Shown here: piece after piece, positions 32,307-44,345 of the stretch | Layout: each line of letters begins with the position of its first letter | Position numbering within the stretch: position 1 is the first letter of the stretch | Assembly (NCBI RefSeq): GCF_029962835.1 | Contig: NC_080588.1 | Location: 62,954,001-63,018,000, forward strand | Source: Magnolia sinica | Taxonomy: Eukaryota > Streptophyta > Magnoliopsida > Magnoliales > Magnoliaceae | Direction: 5' to 3' | Length of the DNA: 64,000 bases | Position numbers and translations under genes: made by a program | The notes under the pieces: generated by a model | What the model saw: only the letters and a program-made list of their open reading frames with translations | Database searches by the model: none | Told to the model about the DNA's origin: nothing

Positions 32307-34434
32307 TGAAACATCCTTTTAAAAAAAATAACAATAAAAAATAAATAGTAGGTATTCCAAACCTTGCCGATCCCTTGGTGTGGCCCACTTGAGCATTGGA
32401 ACAACCCCCATTTTTTTTAGGCCCGTGCCTTAATATGGGCAAGCAAAACAGATGAACTTAAGGCAAGCAAAACAGATGAACGAAATGGATTTGCTGCAAC
32501 ATTGTTATAGGGCCCATTGTAAAAATAAAAAAAATAAAATAAAAATAAAAGTAAAAGTGGTGAGTGACGTGCTGACGTCATTGTTTAACAACATTCCCAC
32601 TTCCACGACTCTCTCCCATCTCCTCCTATTCTGCATCGACAGAAGGGTTTTCTTGGACCCATCCGTCCACTCCAAACCACTAGGAATGTGGGCTTACTGC
32701 TTGATCCAAACCGTTCAGTAGGTGGGTCCCACCATTTTAACCCATCATAAAAAAAAAGACACACACCCATGCACTCAATGTGCAACGCTCATTTCTATAA
32801 AATCGGTAGAACCGACATCCTCTCCCCCTCTCCTTTTTTATCGCTCCACAACAGAACTGTTTTACACTGAACTTATCAAAACCGCCCATTTGCCAAATTT
32901 CGTAAAACAAAAAAAGAAAAAGAAAAGATAATAAATAATGTGTTTCAACTGCCACAAAGCCATAAACTACCGAACCCATTAGAAAATCACCATTAAAGCT
33001 TCGTCTTTCGTTGCACAGTTTCTAGATATCGATCTTCATCATTTAGATAAGTCGGAACCTTTGGAGAAACATCAATTCAGAAATCACCATTAGAGGTTCC
33101 AGTAGATCCTAGCCTTAAATTGTCGTGTGTAGATCGATCGTGAGCTTTGACAAATCTTCTCCAAAGTCATCACCCAACTGAGATGTTGAGTTCTTCGCTC
33201 TAACCGACTGATTCAAATAAATTATATTCGTGCTAGTTTAAGTTAAGTCGCTTAGCCTCTAACGCATAAGCCAAATAGGTGATCTTCCAGATTGAAAACC
33301 CTACAGTTACAATGTAATCTTATGTTAACATGTGGATTTACATTCTTGTCTTAATAGATCATTATGTAGAATGAATTCCTTAGATTGTATTTACATGTTG
33401 TATATCAAATTTATTTAACTCATATTACGTGTATAGATTGGATTTAATTCATTATAATTACATATGGTGGATTGCATTTATCATTATCTATGTTATAAAT
33501 TGAAATTATTTCATCATTGTTATATTTTGTAAATTAAATTTAGTTGTTTACTGTTACATATTGGACAATGAAATTATTTGATGATTATGATATATTTAAG
33601 TTATGGGTGCCATGCCCTAAAAGGATCATTACATTATATTTGTTACGGGTACTCTGCTTAGTGTCATTCTTGAAAGGATCGACATGGTACGGGTGTTCTG
33701 CCTATGGTAATTTTCAAAATGATCAAAATGAGTGCTCTACCATGTGTGATTCCCTAAAAGATATGCACACATGGGTGATCTGCCCTGGGTATTTACCCTA
33801 AAAGATTATACCGGTGCTCTGCCGATGATCATCACCTAAAAGAATCAACACCGGTACTCTTTCGAGGGTCATTCCCTAAAAGAATTAGCACACATGGGTG
33901 CTTTGTCCTGAATCAAACCAAAAAAGATGTTGCATGATTGTTTTTTTCTTATTCTGTTATTATGAATACCAAATTGTTATTATTGTCGTGTAAAATGTCA
34001 ATTTAATACTTGCCATTGATTTTGTTTATGTTATTGAGTTATATTCATATTATCGTATAATTTTGAATTTTGAAAAGGATGTGATCTTACGAGCTGTCAT
34101 GCTCATACCTGTATAGATTATTTTGCAGGGTTTGTATATGAAGAATCAGTTAAGCAAGATTGAAGACTTTTTTCCTTGTTTATTTAGAAATTAATTAAAA
34201 TTCAATGTTGTTATTATTTATTTTTGAATATCAATATAATTAAATATTCAAGGATTAATTTGTGGATGTTATTTAATAATAATTATTTTAACTCTTTTAG
34301 TTTGACTTTGGTTACCTTGAAAATGTATAGAAACTATGTGGGTTGCGTTGTATATTTTGTTTAAGTACAACTTACAGCCATAAAATTCGGATTCGGGCCT
34401 AGTCAACTCAAGTACTGAATTTCAGGGCGTGATA
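32307..34434 (+). mobile_element. Solo LTR of the 259-6496 family
   Basis: It starts TGAAACATCC and ends CAGGGCGTGATA, and follows the 2.2-kb LTRs along their length: the cccacttgagcattgga block, a purine/A run, gtgacgtgctgacgtc, the minisatellite, then the 3' end. Flanks actgt (32302-32306) and attgt (34435-34439) agree at four of five positions. The Copia reading resumes on both sides, so it inserted into that element. No primer site or second LTR follows, so it is a solo LTR. Confidence 0.82.
33604..33915 (+). repeat. Minisatellite inside the solo LTR
   Basis: About eight units related to gggtgctctgccct, more diverged from each other than those in the 259-6496 element, indicating an older copy or a sister subfamily. 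Confidence 0.7.
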
Positions 34435-34855
34435 ATTGTTCTAAAACATATTGTTCTTAAATGAAAGTATTGAAATCTATCATGCGTATCAAGTATTTTA
34501 GATATCACTTTATTGCATTCCAATGCTACTTTCTTGGATTTGCAGTATGCAAACCAATTACGCTAAATATTTGCTCAGATACTTAAGGCATCCCACTGCA
34601 CTCATATATGGCACCTGGGACATATCCACATTCTCATTATTTACAGCAACACATATTTAAGTAGATGTTTTGAAATTTTCTTAGAGGAATATTTACTAAT
34701 TTAGCGTCTTCCATATCAAACCTCTTTAAGACCTTAATATATTTCTTTAGAGAAAGCCATATCTTTCTCATGTATTTTACTATTTCTATGGCCAATACTT
34801 GAATCTTTTATATCGAATTCTTTGCTTAACAAAGACTTCAACGAATTTATTTGCA

Positions 34856-34859
<4 letters not shown>

Positions 34860-34941
<82 letters not shown>
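34860..34941. repeat. AT microsatellite within the Copia RT remnant
   Basis: About 40 AT units, immediately downstream (minus-strand sense) of the YVDDILI codons. ORF 34799-34981 is a translation of it. Confidence 0.9.
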
Positions 34942-34944
<3 letters not shown>

Positions 34945-35000
34945 GGAATCAATATATCATCAACATAAGGTTTATATTTGAATAAGCATTGGTATTCGCA

Positions 35001-35502
35001 ATCTTGTTCTTTTGACATATGCCTGATAAGGTGATGGTCTAAAACAAAAGTAATTAATGGTTAAGCGTATAATTAGGCAAATTGTAGAAAAAGCAATGGA
35101 TACGATTGTATTATTTTACAATCATAAGCCATCTAACCTTTCCCCATATATGGGTGAACCGTATCAATACATCACCTCACCACTTGTCTTAGGAGAGATG
35201 GCTAGAGATAGATCTTGCCAGCAATTTCTCAACCTGAGAATCTTGTCGGCAATTTCTCCACAGCAATTTCTCATGTCCTGGTGAGAAATGCATCTGCAAT
35301 TTCTGAGCTATTTTCAAATGTGATGTTATTCTTGTAAAATAAGTTAAAAAATATTTATTATAAGCTAATAATTAAATTAATTTTTTTTAACATAGATAAT
35401 ACAGGTATATTATGAATCCTTTAAACGCTTAGATAGATAATTCTGGCATTAAAATCGTGAGAAATTCAAGAGTTCCGAGATTTTCAAAATCTCAATAATG
35501 CT

Positions 35503-35506
<4 letters not shown>
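35001..35506. other. Intergenic DNA with small caatttctc repeats
   Basis: Four near-copies of gcaatttctc(a/c) between 35217 and 35300. No gene recognised. Confidence 0.4.
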
Positions 35507-35538
<32 letters not shown>

Positions 35539-35609
35539 ACGTGATACGTGGGGTTGAAGACAAACTGCACAAGAGCTTTAATGGGCACTTTAATGGTGAG
35601 TAGAATGTG

Positions 35610-35654
<45 letters not shown>
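35507..35654. repeat. GA run and TC run in inverted arrangement
   Basis: GA units at 35507-35537 and TC units at 35612-35654, 74 bp apart. Since TC is the complement of GA, the single strand could fold into a stem of up to about 31 bp. Confidence 0.85.
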
Positions 35655-35658
<4 letters not shown>

Positions 35659-36408
35659 CACTTTCAAACAGTTGCTATCAATACAACCCTTTCCCTGCCT
35701 CTTGTTTTCTTTAGATCTTGTTTGGATTTCATGTTCCCACATGGAAAGACAAATCCTTGTATTTAAATGCATTAGACCCATCTCCCACTTTTCCAATATG
35801 GACCCTTTATTTCCCTCCCTTCGAAATGGACTATGCCATTCCCAGCCAGTTTTGTTTGTCACCTTTTCTTCTGTGGTCCCGCTTTCTATAATAATACCAC
35901 TACATAATACTTCACATCAATACACTGCCTGACTGTGATGTTTCATACGCATGCTTTCCCTCTATTTGTAGCCACTGCAATGCACGTAGCTCAGCCATGC
36001 CGTCCATATCACAGGCCCACTTTTTGGACGGATCAAAACTGACTATTACACTGAATTGAAGTGCCTACTCACGGATTGTAGGAATGTGATTGACGTGTAA
36101 AGTCAACGGGTCCTATTCGAGGAATTAATGTTCTTGATCGATCACAAGTTGGTTTTGCCCATTCAATGTAGTTTTTGGATTATGCCCTATCTGCGGTGTA
36201 AACTGCAAGTTGGACGGCTTGATTTGAGTGTGTATTGAATTCAAGTATGTTCAGCGACTCTTTTTTATCCCTTTCATTTTTGGAATGCATCATCTGCATT
36301 GGGGTCCATCAGACCAACGGTCCGGATCATCCATGACCCCTGATCGTCTGAACAAAAGGCTCGAGGATACTGTCGAATGCCTTGAGTATGAAGATCTTGT
36401 AATTTCAA

Positions 36409-36568
36409 CACCATGATCCGTAGCTCGAGTGGTAGACCGAGTCAAAGATACCTCGTTTCAACACAGGTCTTGGTCTTGGTATCGATTCCCTAGTGGGGTG
36501 GCTAACAGCCTAACAGCGAAGTGTGAAGTGACAGTTGGGTGTACTAACAAGGTAACGAAAAAAAGAAA
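36409..36568 (+). mobile_element. tRNA-derived SINE with 17-bp target duplication
   Basis: 160 bp. The A-box-like tagctcgagtggtag (about 36421-36435) and B-box-like ggtatcgattccc (about 36478-36490) are spaced as in a tRNA promoter. The tail is A-rich. The 17-mer agatcttgtaatttcaa stands perfectly on both sides (36392-36408, 36569-36585), the signature of LINE-driven insertion. A young or well-kept copy. It is not a functional tRNA gene: the cloverleaf arms are not kept. Confidence 0.88.
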
Positions 36569-36906
36569 AGATCTTGTAATTTCAATGAGCTTCTTGTAAC
36601 TCTTTTTGTGGTCCACTTGAGATTTGGATCTGGTTTATTTTTGGGACCATGCCTTAAAATGAGCTGAAAATACTGATGGACGGCGTGGATATACAAAACA
36701 TACATCAAGGTGGGCCCATGGTCATGGAAACACCTAATTCACTCCCTCGGGTTGCCTCTAAAAATAGTAAATGCAGAATATGCCATGCTTTGGCGGGATA
36801 TCGTTGATCATACACGTGGCATGAGTGTACTCAATCCAAGCCATCCAAAAAGTGGGCCTGATTGCACGACGGCAAACATCTAAAACCACACGGGCCGAAG
36901 ACCTAA

Positions 36907-37943
36907 GGGCCTGTTTGAGAGTGTGGATTTGGAACCCCCAGGATTGGAAACCCCTAGATTTGCAATCCTCTTAGGGCTCGTTTGGCCGGTTGGATTGGAA
37001 GGGATTGGAAGTTAAATCCCGGGATTGGCCGGGCGTGCCAAACAGAGTCGGTGATCTAATCCCAATCCCATGGATCTTAAGACACCCAATGACAACACCA
37101 TCATTACCTTTAAATCCCATCCAATCCACCCTAATCGGTTCAAATTTGCCTGGGAGGTGTTTGGTTTAAGGGATTAGAAGGGATGGGAAGGTTTAATCCC
37201 AAGATTGGCCTGGCGTGCCAAACAGACTGGATATAGCAATTCAGGGATATAGCAATCTCATTGATCTCAAGACAATCCACCGACAACACCATCATTACCT
37301 AGAAATCCATGCCATCCACCTTAATACCATTCAATCCCTTCCAATCCACCTGGCCAAACAGGCCCTTAGAGTGTTTGGCACCGTAGGGTGTGAATCAATT
37401 TTAATCCAAAAGTACTTATCTGATAGTATATTCACAAGGATTTGAATTTAATTACTAAATCAACTTTAGTATCTCTTACTAGTGAGATATGTAATTTTTG
37501 ATACAATAGTTGAAATAAGCCCGCCGAAATATATGCTTCGCCTAAAAATGATGAAATTTCAAGTCTTGAATGGGCCACAAGCATAAGAACATGTCTAAGT
37601 AACTAATCAACGATTTTTAGTCGTTGCTTTACATGGACAATGTTTGGATGGTGTTGGATAATGTTTGGATGGTACTGATTCACATGGACAATGTTTGGAC
37701 AATGCTCATCATCATTAGTGGGCCATGTGCCCAATATAATGATAGTGTATAGTGACACACATGTTACACCTGCAACTATTGAAATAATTTTAGGTGTAAT
37801 CCAAGCTCCCATGGTGGATTGCAGATCCCTGATAGATGGGATGCAAACCCCCTGCATTTCAAACCCCCCATTTACTTTTATGCCACCAAACACCCGGGGA
37901 TTGGAAACCCCTATCCCTCCAATCCACGGTGCCAAATGACCCC
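36907..37943. mobile_element. Outer PIF/Harbinger-like MITE
   Basis: The left end GGGCCTGTTTGAGAGTGTGG is related to the reverse complement of the right end (GGGGTCATTTGGCACCGTGG). The 3-bp duplication TAA lies on both sides (36904-36906, 37944-37946), as for Harbinger transposons. It is interrupted by a second MITE of the same kind at 36974-37365. No transposase. Confidence 0.7.
36974..37365. mobile_element. Inner PIF/Harbinger-like MITE
   Basis: Terminal inverted repeats GGGCTCGTTTGGCCGGTTGG and the inverse of CCTGGCCAAACAGGCCC. The 3-bp duplication TTA is on both sides (36971-36973, 37366-37368). The middle has a further inverted ggattggaag / cttccaatcc pairing. It is nested in the outer copy, so it arrived later. 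Confidence 0.78.
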
Positions 37944-37946
37944 TAA

Positions 37947-40900
37947 GGATTCTAATCATTAGGTGTTTATGTCAAACTCGGAATATAGACTGTCGGTGTT
38001 GTTAACTGTCCATTTGGTGGACCACAATCAGATGATCAGGGTCTTCCGATCTGTGTAATTTTATAAACATATATATGTTTTTAGACGTATTGCTTTGGGA
38101 CTATAGCCATTGTTTGGGTTTGAGTCATGTTCGGTGATCCAAACCGTTTACATGATGGGCCACACCATCAATGGAGGATATCTAGTAATGGGACCCTCAT
38201 ATTGGAATATTTTAACACATTAGTTATTTAATTCCTTAATCTAAACGTCTTTTAACTAGTTCTTCCATGACACTTCTTAAGAAGCTTTTCCTAAAGCCCA
38301 CGTGCATGCAGAGTCCTCCCATGTGCCAACACGAGACACGTGTGTGAGGTATAAGCTTTCCGTTAGGTGGGATTCGCTGACTTGATCTTCTGCATAAAAC
38401 ATCATTTGGTTTCATTCCTCAGGTGGGCCACAGCGTACAAACAGGTGGGTAACAACATTTCTCAGGTCGTCCATTCGTTTTATACACTATAACCACCATA
38501 GGAGTGATGTAGGCCAGAAGGTCTAAACAATGTGGCCCACCTGATGGAAGGCTCGGATCTCACGCTCCTGCTCCAGTAATGAAGAGATGTCTCGCTTATC
38601 ATATTCTTAAAATAGGGAAATATTTACAATGTTGTATTCTATTTGAGCTTTGGCATATAAGGCTTTGTTTTATTATTTTCTGCCAAGCGTGTCACTTGTG
38701 CGAAACATCCGACGACTCGCAAAAGGTGGGCCACGCCACAAAGATCCCTGGAGACAACCTGAATTGTCCATTCATCAGATGAGCTACATTTCTCAATGGA
38801 CGGCCTATATTCTGACTTAATGCAAGCATTAGGCCCACCTAATGAGTGAATTGGTCCAATTTCCAATTTCCACATGGTGGAGAGAAGGACAAGGTTATAT
38901 CTGTAATAAATATCCCCAGGTTTGGGGTCGGTTTCGGTGGATTTTTTTGAGAGAGAAATCTTTCTCGATCTTCTGGGGCCTACCTTTGCCAAATCATAAA
39001 GGCGGAAATGATGAGAGGAGCAATCACATACAACGGTTGAATGTGAATATTCACATACAGCCATTCATTTGCCCCTAAAGTGTCACATGTGCAGAATATC
39101 CGATCCAGGAAAATGGTGGGACACACCATTGAGATTAGCTGGTATGAAAATCAGGCAGGTGGGTCATTCCATTTGTCTTTTCATTGATTTTGATGTTGTG
39201 TCATGGTCAGCTTGTGAATCGGATTATTTTTCATTGTCAGGTGTTCATCATGGCCTGTCCCACCTTATGCACGGATTGGATATTCTACACGCGCAGTACG
39301 TTTGTGGGAAATAAATGGCTATACGTGAAAGCTCATGTACAGCTGCTGTATGGGATCGTTTCTCAAATGGTAAAACATTTGTTCCTGACCGTTCACATTT
39401 CACACATTTGTGTGAGATGCCGCAACCAAAGCAACGTTGAGTATTGGGCTTGTGTCCGAATAAGACCCTTCCAAATTGTCCATCCACCAATCCCACGTGG
39501 ACACGTGTCAAGCATTCTTTGCTTGATGTATTCATGGTCTTGTTGGAAAAAAGCTCTGGCTACTGGTGAAAATATAGAATTTATATCCTTGCACCTTTTT
39601 TAAAAAAATAATTGTAAAAAAGCTGCCTCATTAATGTTATAATTATCATTTCACTGCCTTCCTTGAGGTGGTGAGAGTAAATGGGTTGGTGGGCCCACCC
39701 TGATGTTTATGTTAAATCTACCCTGACTATCACATGAGAGACGTCATGTTAGGTCAAGAACTCAAAAATCAAATAGATCTATTCATCAGGTAGGCCACAT
39801 GTTTGGAATCAATGTATATGATAATGTTTGCCCTCCAAAGTAGTTTCATAAGTATGTCCCACGTGAATCGTGGATGGATATGATTTGTGGATACAGGCTT
39901 AAATGTTTGTATGAAATCTAATAATTTGAATGAATTTCATATGATTATCACATTAAGTCTTATAGAAAAAGGGTATACATTTCTCTCAATTCCTTTTTTT
40001 TTTTTGTTGGTATGTCCCACCTGAATCACCAGTCAACCTAATTTTTATTTTATTTTAAATCTTTAATCTTAGCGTGATACCAAATATCTAATAATCGAAG
40101 TGGATTATACGGAAACATCACAATCAGCTTTCTCAAAATCAAGGGCAAAGTCTCATGCAATCTTTTTTCCTATCCAATTATATATCTATATATAGCTGGA
40201 GAGGTATAAGGGGGACTTATGTAAGATCTGTTTCGGCCGTTAGATGTGTAATCTTAATTTAGTACGCCAACAAAAAGGCTGATGTGTGGTTAAGTAGGCC
40301 ACATCAAAGAAAGCAGTTAGGAGAGAGATGTCTACCCTTGATTTTCATAGTGCCCAATGCCATGATTATATGTAATCCCTCCAACTATTGGAAGGCACAA
40401 AAAAAAATCTAGGCCCATCTATGATTCAAGTGGCAAATACCAAGAGATACAGTTTGGAAAGTGACTGTTGCACTATATACTGTTTCTAATCACGTAGTCC
40501 ACCTGAATCACATATAGGGGTGAGTTCTAAACCTTTGGCTTAACTTGAAGTGAAGCATCTAATGGTTGGGATGGCCCACCCAAGCAGCTCATTTGCTTGC
40601 ACACCCACCCAACCCACATCAATGAAGATATAGTGGAATGATAGTGATATCAATTAATGATGTAGTTGTTTGAAAACCTTTTCTATGAAGGCACCACAGT
40701 GTATATTCTATATTGGTTAGAGAGTTCTTTATAAATTTCCCAAAAAATCCCATGTAGCCGTGCCATGTTCCCCATGAATCCCAAAAGAAGGCCATCCAAA
40801 ATCCAGCTAAACCACACCAAGGGAACAATGTAAATCGCTTCTAAAACTTCAAAATTCACCAGATATGGCCCACCTGAGTTATGAAATGCCCTGATCTTTT

Positions 40901-42139
40901 GGGTGTTCCTTCATGGCGCGTCTGATGAACGGATCAGAGTACATCAAACACCATTTTGGGCCCATGAAGTAAATGAAAGTTTCTATAATGGCATCATTGC
41001 TACCCCTAGTTGTTACCTTTGAGGTGTGGCCTGCTTGAGTTTTGAATTAGTCTGGTTTTTGGGCTTTGAGACAAACATGGAGTCCATCTTATTGCTGTGT
41101 TGGATGGCAGAGAAGCATCTTGGTAGGCCCACATAGCTAGAACGTACAAGGAACTCACATGCGTTCGTATGTACGAGAGCATTGCTCTCTTAGGATTTTA
41201 AATAAGAGATGCACTAGCACTGTAAGATACAGTGCTCCTAGATTCATCAGTTCACTTGGATGGTCCAATCGAATCAATCTGAACCATCTATTAAGTCCGG
41301 AATACATTTTATAGACTGTAATAAAAAAAAAAAAAAATTTGTACCGATCAGGTGATCCAATCAACCTTTAATCTAGTCTAATTTGTTTATATGGCCATCC
41401 GTTTTCGAAGCCATGGCCAAGATCGTTATTTATCTAACAAAAGTAATTCATTAGAATCATCATAAGTAATTCACGATGCCCCCTTATAAATAGATGGATT
41501 AAAATTGTCTAAGTGATCTTGACCGTTCACATTAAAGACCATTGATCAAATGGTCATATTTGTCGAACGATATGATATTTACATGGTAGCCTATAAAAAA
41601 TGCAACGAATCTAATGAACGGTCTAGATCAATGGATTGGACTAAGTGTCTAATTCAATAAAGAGAGTTCTATGAAAGCAATGGAGATAATCATGACATCA
41701 GAATGAGGTTATTGAGTGAGCCGATTAGAGTGAGGTTGGAACGGTTCGGACCGAGTCACATCTAAAACTAAATAAAGAAAGAGAAAGGGGTTGGTCCGCC
41801 ATCCGTGTTCTGAAACATCGCTCTCAAGTAATGGTTGGATCGATGTTTTGGCGTGGCGAGGTGTGTTGGTACCGTGGCACGTCCAGGAGGGGCCTGCACC
41901 AGTAATTTCAGACCAGGCTCATCGCTGTCGGAATTCGCTACGTCGTCCGTTTGCAAGCAGGAGCAGTTGTTGCACCACGTACATATACAGCATGTATCCA
42001 TAAAGGAAACCAGTACGGAACTGAATGTGTACAACTTGTCCCCTTGTACACATGCCAAGTAGTGTTTTTAGATTCCTTGCCATGCGCTGTAGACGTCACA
42101 ACTCCATTACCTGGGTGTTTCAGGATAAGCCACATAGGC
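37947..42139. other. Intergenic DNA, no gene seen
   Basis: Scattered pieces of the dispersed MITE family (for example 38400-38560, 38840, 39110-39260, 40860-41120) and AT-rich sequence. The ORFs up to 141 codons (38639-39064, 39184-39603) run through these pieces in several frames and show no domain. Overlapping ORFs at 41768-42142 on both strands likewise show no family. Confidence 0.5.
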
Positions 42140-42257
42140 TAATATTGTAGGGCTATTAATGGTTGGATCAGGTTAGATCCAACTTAAGGTCAAAAAATCT
42201 GTACCTGGGTTGTAGACTAAATCTCATCTGAATCCGCTGTATCATAAATTAAAAAAA

Positions 42258-42983
42258 CGTTGATGTAGAAATTTGGTTAACCTTTCCTTAGTATTTCACG
42301 TAACTACATAAGTGACTGGTAAAATACAGTCTAATTTGTACATATGACTCTCTAATGCCTATAGAGAATTCGTGTCTAATTGAATAAAGTATTTTATGTT
42401 AGAGATGGTGTATACCTCTCACCATTAGAAGTATCTTTATTTATAGTTTAAGAGAGGCGGTGGTGTAGATACGATCTACTTATTTAGTAATGGCGTACTG
42501 TAGAGAGATTTAAATCCCGAACTAATAGGAGGATGTTCCGAGATCTTAGGTGAGGATCTCGAGATTTTGAGTGTGTCGCAAATATCCCCCGAGATCTTTG
42601 GGGAGAACCTTGGGTGGATCTCTCTTGGATGAGACATGAATCCCTGCAACCATCAAACCATCGTAGACATGCAGTGAGAGGCCAAGATGGTCTTGGCCAA
42701 CCTAGGCATGCCGACTTGGATAACGCTGACCTAGGTTGTGTCGACCTGGGTTATGCCGACCTACCTTCCTAGTCAAGTAGGAAGATAGGGGGTCCTAACG
42801 AACTCTGAAGATCTTGGAGTCGATGGAGGTGGTGCTCTTGCGGGCATGTCGCTTTGTTATGGTTTGGGAGTAGGGAGCGGGCCCTCGTAGGATCAGAGCT
42901 TCATGTTGATCTTTCGCGAGGCCGAACTCATAAGGTTCCGACTTGACCTTTTATTATAGGTCAGTCCATTTTTCCGCATAACA
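42258..42983 (-). repeat. 3' LTR of the 42258-45061 element
   Basis: 726 bp, homologous to 44346-45061. The adjoining minus-strand aggaggggcttac (42984-42997) is the likely polypurine tract. Confidence 0.82.
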
Positions 42984-43389
42984 GTAAGCCCCTCCTATTT
43001 CCAATTTAGTAGAACAGGCTCGAGAAGTAGGTCGGACACGGTCAGGTCGGATTGTTATTGCTTAGGATGTCAGGTCATCTGCTCGAGTGTTAGCCTCTAA
43101 GAGTTTCGTCGTCTTTCCTCTTATTATTGTTGTTAGTCGAGGCTGGTTCCTCCTTGGGCCGTTTTTCCTTGGCCAAGCTCTCCTTGCGCTGAGTCTCTCT
43201 CCGCAGGCCAGCGACTTCCTCCGCGTTGGAGTATTTTTAGGCTTTGTTGAGGAGGTCGGCCATTGTCGTAGGAGGGCTCTTGTCAAGCGTAAAGAGAAAT
43301 CTCCCTTCTCTTAGTCCTCCAATCATGGCGGTCAGGGCAATATCCTCTGAATGCGCTTGCACTTGCACTTGCATCGTTTTCATATTGAA

Positions 43390-44287
43390 TCACTTGATGT
43401 AGTCCTTGAGCAACTCGCCTTCTTTCTGGACGATGCAGAGGAGCTGGAAGGCTGGTTTGATATTTTCTTTCCCCTCGATGAAGTCGGTGATGAAGGCTTT
43501 ACTGAGCTGCGTGAAAGACCTAATCGATTGTGGCTTCAGTTGTAGGAACCACTTCCGAGCTGCTCCTTTCAGGGTTAGTGAAAATGCATGGCACATGATC
43601 GCAATAGATGCACCGTATAATTCCATCCAAGTTCTGAAGGATCCAAATGCTCGGCTGGGTCGGTGGTTCCGAAATATTGGGCAATTTATGGTATACAGAA
43701 TCTTAATGTCAATTGCGAATGCATGATGTCTGTGGTGAACGGCATCTCGGTCTCTTCCAGTGTTGCTTCTACTGAGGTCGGAGCGTTCGCACGGTAAGCC
43801 TATCGTATGTCGTCGATTTAGCCCTGCAGATCATTTAGCTCGGCGGTAGCCGCTTTCGGCCATAGCCTCAATGGCTACCTCGGAGCTTTATCGTGCTTCT
43901 TCCTATCCAACTCGTGACGGAGGTCAGAAGCAGCCAGTACTGCGGTGCTAGAGATGTGAGAAGGTGCCAGCCTTGATGTTCCGAGTTATCGAATTTTGCG
44001 AGGGGCAACAGGTGCGTCAGAAGGCTTGGGGGGCTCCCGGATTGTTGGTCCCACTGCCTGCTCGATCCCTTGCGTGGGTCGGCGCTGTAGCTGTTCTAAT
44101 AGCTGCTTCATGGAATTCATGTTACTGCTCAACACTTTGACTTGTTGTTCGAGGGAGACTAGTTGTCCTCCTTGATTACGGGATTATTGTATCAGCCCTG
44201 CTCCTAATAGCTGGCAGACTGAACTGGCGGTGTAAGGTCGGGCACAATAGAGGAGGCCTAGGCCTTTTTCTTCCCTTTCGCCATTGT
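43390..44287 (-). pseudogene. Gag remnant of the LTR element
   Basis: Minus strand. The start near 44285 reads MAKGKKKA and then hits stops. The ORF 43390-43626 has the plant Gypsy capsid pattern: AFSLTLKGAARKWFLQLKP, then FTQLSKAFITDFIEGKENIK and EGELLKDYIK. Stops and frameshifts lie between the pieces. No protease or reverse transcriptase follows. Confidence 0.8.
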
Positions 44288-44321
44288 TGAACTTATGGGA
44301 GATGAGAGTGACTTTCAATGC

Positions 44322-44345
44322 CGATTCTCATAGACGACGTCAAAT
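44322..44345 (-). other. Decayed primer binding site
   Basis: Directly after the minus-strand LTR end ATCAACA the text reads ATTTGACGTCGTCTATGAG, a mutated form of the ttggcgccgtctgtggga site of many plant Gypsy elements. The CG-to-TA changes fit methylation decay. Confidence 0.6.

Larger units (their letters stand above)
31270..35000 (-). pseudogene. Copia polyprotein remnant, split by two insertions
   Basis: Read on the minus strand: YVDDILI (reverse transcriptase active site, near 34955), then broken RT/connection sequence with MAFSKEIY and LKRFDMEDAKLVNIPL (about 34770-34690) and YMSAVGCLKYL (about 34590). Past the solo LTR come RNase H pieces ANYSGDLDNTRST (about 32270) and STTEIEYITTTKAAKKALC (about 32160-32110). 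Past the MITE comes the C-terminus SIHTKDNGIDMFTKPIST (about 31370-31315). Several stops and frameshifts. Gag, protease and integrase are not present. An AT microsatellite interrupts the RT part. Confidence 0.85.

Noticed and set aside
36409..36490. tRNA gene
   Set aside because: A and B boxes are present but the cloverleaf stems do not pair and the copy ends in an A-rich tail with target duplications; it is a SINE.
38639..39603. Overlapping ORFs of 139-141 codons on both strands
   Set aside because: No domain, several competing frames, and the DNA is made of dispersed repeat words.
41768..42142. Five overlapping ORFs on both strands
   Set aside because: Locally GC-richer DNA with few stops; no family resemblance in any frame.
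43062..43314. ORFs of 74-75 codons on both strands in the gag-only element
   Set aside because: They do not match gag or other element proteins and overlap each other.
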